7,333 nt of DNA, from assembly GCA_039815415.1 (NCBI GenBank), contig JBCBZH010000231.1:1-7333 (forward strand), written 5' to 3'. A program made the translations under genes and the position numbers. Each line of letters begins with the position of its first letter. Within the stretch, counting starts at the first letter, position 1. Positions 5,967-7,333 of this stretch are shown here, in pieces. This stretch comes from JBCBZH01 sp039815415. GTDB taxonomy: Bacteria > Bacteroidota > Rhodothermia > Rhodothermales > Rubricoccaceae. The notes beneath the pieces are model-generated. The model saw only the letters and a program-made list of their open reading frames with translations, searched no databases and was not told where the DNA came from.

Positions 5967-6077
5967 CTGGCGGAACGGCTCCCGCCAGCTCGAGACGTCC
6001 AGGTCGGGCTGGTACGCGGTTTCCAGACCTGGCGCGTCGAGTTGGCGAAATCCCTCCCTCGAAGGCATCTTCGCCAG
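5967..6077 (+). promoter_or_regulatory. Possible leader RNA with alternative helices before the TRAP gene
   Basis: The 138 bases between yigZ and the TRAP gene carry CTGGCG at 5967-5972 and 6029-6034, TTGGCG at 6042-6047, and the complement CGCCAG at 5983-5988 and 6072-6077. These allow mutually exclusive helices. Segments 5967-5973 and 5982-5988 form 7 bp around an 8-base loop. Segments 5983-5993 and 6037-6047 form 11 bp with one wobble, enclosing CCAGGTC (5999-6005) paired with GACCTGG (6026-6032). Segments 6043-6049 and 6070-6076 form 7 bp. The last stem ends 18 bases before the ATG. Such 1:2, 2:3 and 3:4 pairing is the logic of attenuators and riboswitch-like leaders. The first stem may instead be a poor yigZ terminator (there is no T run), or the repeats may be protein operators. 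No known riboswitch consensus is recognised. Confidence 0.35.
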
Positions 6078-6094
6078 ACGCAACCCTAGACATC

Positions 6095-7240
6095 ATGGAC
6101 CGACGCAGATTCGTTGCCGCAGGCGCTCTAGGAACGGCCGCTACGCTTGCCGGGTGCGGACCGGGCCCAGGCAACGGACGCCGCAACACGGGTGAGTCGG
6201 CGGCTCCCGGTGTTGTTACGCAGCCTCGCGTGCGTTGGCGCCTCGCGTCCAGCTTTCCGCGCTCTACCGAGATCCTCTTCGGTGCCGCCGAGCTGTTGGC
6301 AGAGCGCGTGTTGGCGCTGACGGATGGCCGGTTTGAGATTGAGACCTTCGAGGGCGGTGCCCTCGTACCGCCGCTCCAGGTCCTGGACTCGGTCCAGTCC
6401 GGCTCCATCCAGATCGGTCACACAGCGGGGTACTACTACCTGGGCAAAAACCCTGCGCTGGCCTTCGAGACGGCGGTGCCGTTCGGAATGCAGTCTCGCC
6501 AGCACGACGCCTGGATGCGCGAAGGGGGCGGCTACGAGCTGACGCGCAGAACTCTCGCCGACTTTGGCATCATCAACTTTCTCGGGGGCAACACCGGCAC
6601 ACAGATGGGCGGCTGGTTTCGACGTCCGGTACAGTCTCTGAGTGACATGCAATCGCTCAAGATGCGGATTCCAGGCCTCGGAGCGCGTGTGATGGAGCGC
6701 CTCGGAGTCATCGCGCAGACCATCCCGGGTGGCGAGATCTACGGAGCCCTTGAGCGCGGCGCCATCGACGCAACAGAGTGGGTGGGGCCGTACGATGATG
6801 AGTCGATGGGGCTCTACCAGATCGTCAAGACCTACCACTATCCGGGCTGGTGGGAGCCGCAGGCATCGATGTCTTTCTACGTCAACCAGACCGCCTACGA
6901 CCGCTTGCCCTCGACCTATCAGGAACTGCTCGCCTCGGCCTGCGATGAGGTCAATGCCAAGATGGTGAGCACGTACGACGCCAAGAATCCGGCGGCGCTC
7001 GCCCGGCTCATCGAGAGCGGCGTCCAGACGGTTCCGTTCCCAGACGATGTGCTGACGGCGGCCTTCCGCGAGGCGCGCGACCTGATCAACGAGACGGCAT
7101 CTGGAGCCGATGCGCACTATCGCGAGATTGTGGAGAGCTACCGGGCGTTCCAGCAGGCCAGCGACCGGTGGTTCGGGACCGCCGAGCGGACGATGGCGCA
7201 GTTCGCCAGCTCAACGGCAACGGCTGCCCAAGGCGCCTAA
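6095..7240 (+). CDS. dctP: TRAP transporter substrate-binding lipoprotein, TakP-like
   Basis: This is the extracytoplasmic solute receptor of a tripartite ATP-independent periplasmic (TRAP) transporter, which captures organic acids and hands them to the DctQ/DctM permease. The 381-residue protein starts MDRRRFVAAGA, a twin-arginine-like motif, and has a lipobox LAGC with Cys21, so it is probably exported by Tat and lipid-anchored. The mature domain (about 45-370) has blocks I associate with the alpha-keto-acid-binding TakP subgroup: NTGTQMGGWFRR (166-177), KMRIPGLG (189-196, with the conserved ligand-binding Arg), GAIDATEWVGPYDD (222-235) and YPGWWEP (249-255). The tail is a short Ala/Thr/Ser-rich stretch. 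Substrate identity (pyruvate, oxobutyrate or another carboxylate) is inference. No Shine-Dalgarno sequence precedes ATG 6095. The permease genes are not in the window but could follow, since only 93 bases remain. Confidence 0.9.
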   Translation: MDRRRFVAAGALGTAATLAGCGPGPGNGRRNTGESAAPGVVTQPRVRWRLASSFPRSTEILFGAAELLAERVLALTDGRFEIETFEGGALVPPLQVLDSVQSGSIQIGHTAGYYYLGKNPALAFETAVPFGMQSRQHDAWMREGGGYELTRRTLADFGIINFLGGNTGTQMGGWFRRPVQSLSDMQSLKMRIPGLGARVMERLGVIAQTIPGGEIYGALERGAIDATEWVGPYDDESMGLYQIVKTYHYPGWWEPQASMSFYVNQTAYDRLPSTYQELLASACDEVNAKMVSTYDAKNPAALARLIESGVQTVPFPDDVLTAAFREARDLINETASGADAHYREIVESYRAFQQASDRWFGTAERTMAQFASSTATAAQGA

Positions 7241-7258
7241 CACAAACGGGGCGGGCCA

Positions 7259-7308
7259 CCCCCCCAGAGGGGGGGCCCCCCCAAGGGGTTGGGGGGGCGG
7301 GGGGGGGG
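7259..7308. repeat. G/C homopolymer cluster with a 10-bp hairpin
   Basis: Just after the TRAP gene come C7 (7259-7265), G7 (7269-7275), C7 (7276-7282), G4 (7285-7288), G7 (7291-7297) and G10 (7299-7308). Bases 7275-7284 pair with 7289-7298 as a perfect 10-bp stem with a GGGG loop, and an alternative C7/G7 hairpin lies just upstream. It could be a GC-only terminator or a G-quadruplex-prone element. The run lengths are unlike anything else in the window, so sequencing or assembly error is a real possibility. Confidence 0.5.
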
Positions 7309-7333
7309 CGATGAGGCCGAGCCCGCGCCGCCC

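Noticed and set aside
6128..7117. 329-codon minus-strand open frame
   Set aside because: It is antisense to the TRAP receptor gene, which has strong family motifs throughout. The antisense product shows no recognisable domain.

Overview
The window is about 60-65% GC and looks like a chromosomal segment from a Rhodothermota/Bacteroidota-type bacterium. The evidence for that is a DUF5916/CBM9-like outer-membrane protein, a ClpS with the NDDIHTFDEV form of the adaptor motif, mostly weak Shine-Dalgarno sequences, and a free-standing PurS. This is inference from protein flavour. No rRNA or other phylogenetic marker is present, and Gemmatimonadota or a related group cannot be excluded.

Layout. (1) Bases 1-33 are the last codons of an unidentified gene, followed by a strong stem-loop terminator (54-86). 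(2) Bases 87-1114 hold no convincing protein gene. From about 282 to 955 the + strand shows about thirteen short stem-loops, many capped by UUCG or related UNCG tetraloops. A sigma70-like promoter lies just upstream (TTGACT, 18 bp, TACCAT) and a 13-bp terminator-like hairpin sits at the end. This is the best candidate in the window for something undescribed: a structured non-coding RNA of about 0.67 kb. (3) Bases 1115-2581 are a compact + strand cluster: pssA (phosphatidylserine synthase), purS (small subunit of FGAM synthase) and clpS (N-degron adaptor of the Clp protease). (4) Convergent to it, on the minus strand, is a large DUF5916 protein (2772-5258) with an N-terminal sugar-binding-like domain and a probable outer-membrane beta-barrel. 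(5) Divergent from that gene is yigZ (IMPACT family, 5333-5956). (6) A 138-base gap follows with five copies, in both orientations, of CTGGCG or a one-base variant, able to form mutually exclusive helices. (7) Next is a TRAP-transporter substrate-binding lipoprotein of the TakP/alpha-keto-acid type (6095-7240). (8) The window ends in a run of G and C homopolymers.

Most protein genes here are housekeeping or common accessory types: membrane lipid synthesis, purine synthesis, proteolysis, an envelope protein and carboxylate uptake. I see no mobile element, CRISPR array, tRNA or rRNA. The two regions worth follow-up are the hairpin-rich non-coding kilobase and the possible leader RNA ahead of the TRAP gene. 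Both rest on base pairing worked out by eye, without any database search or folding calculation.
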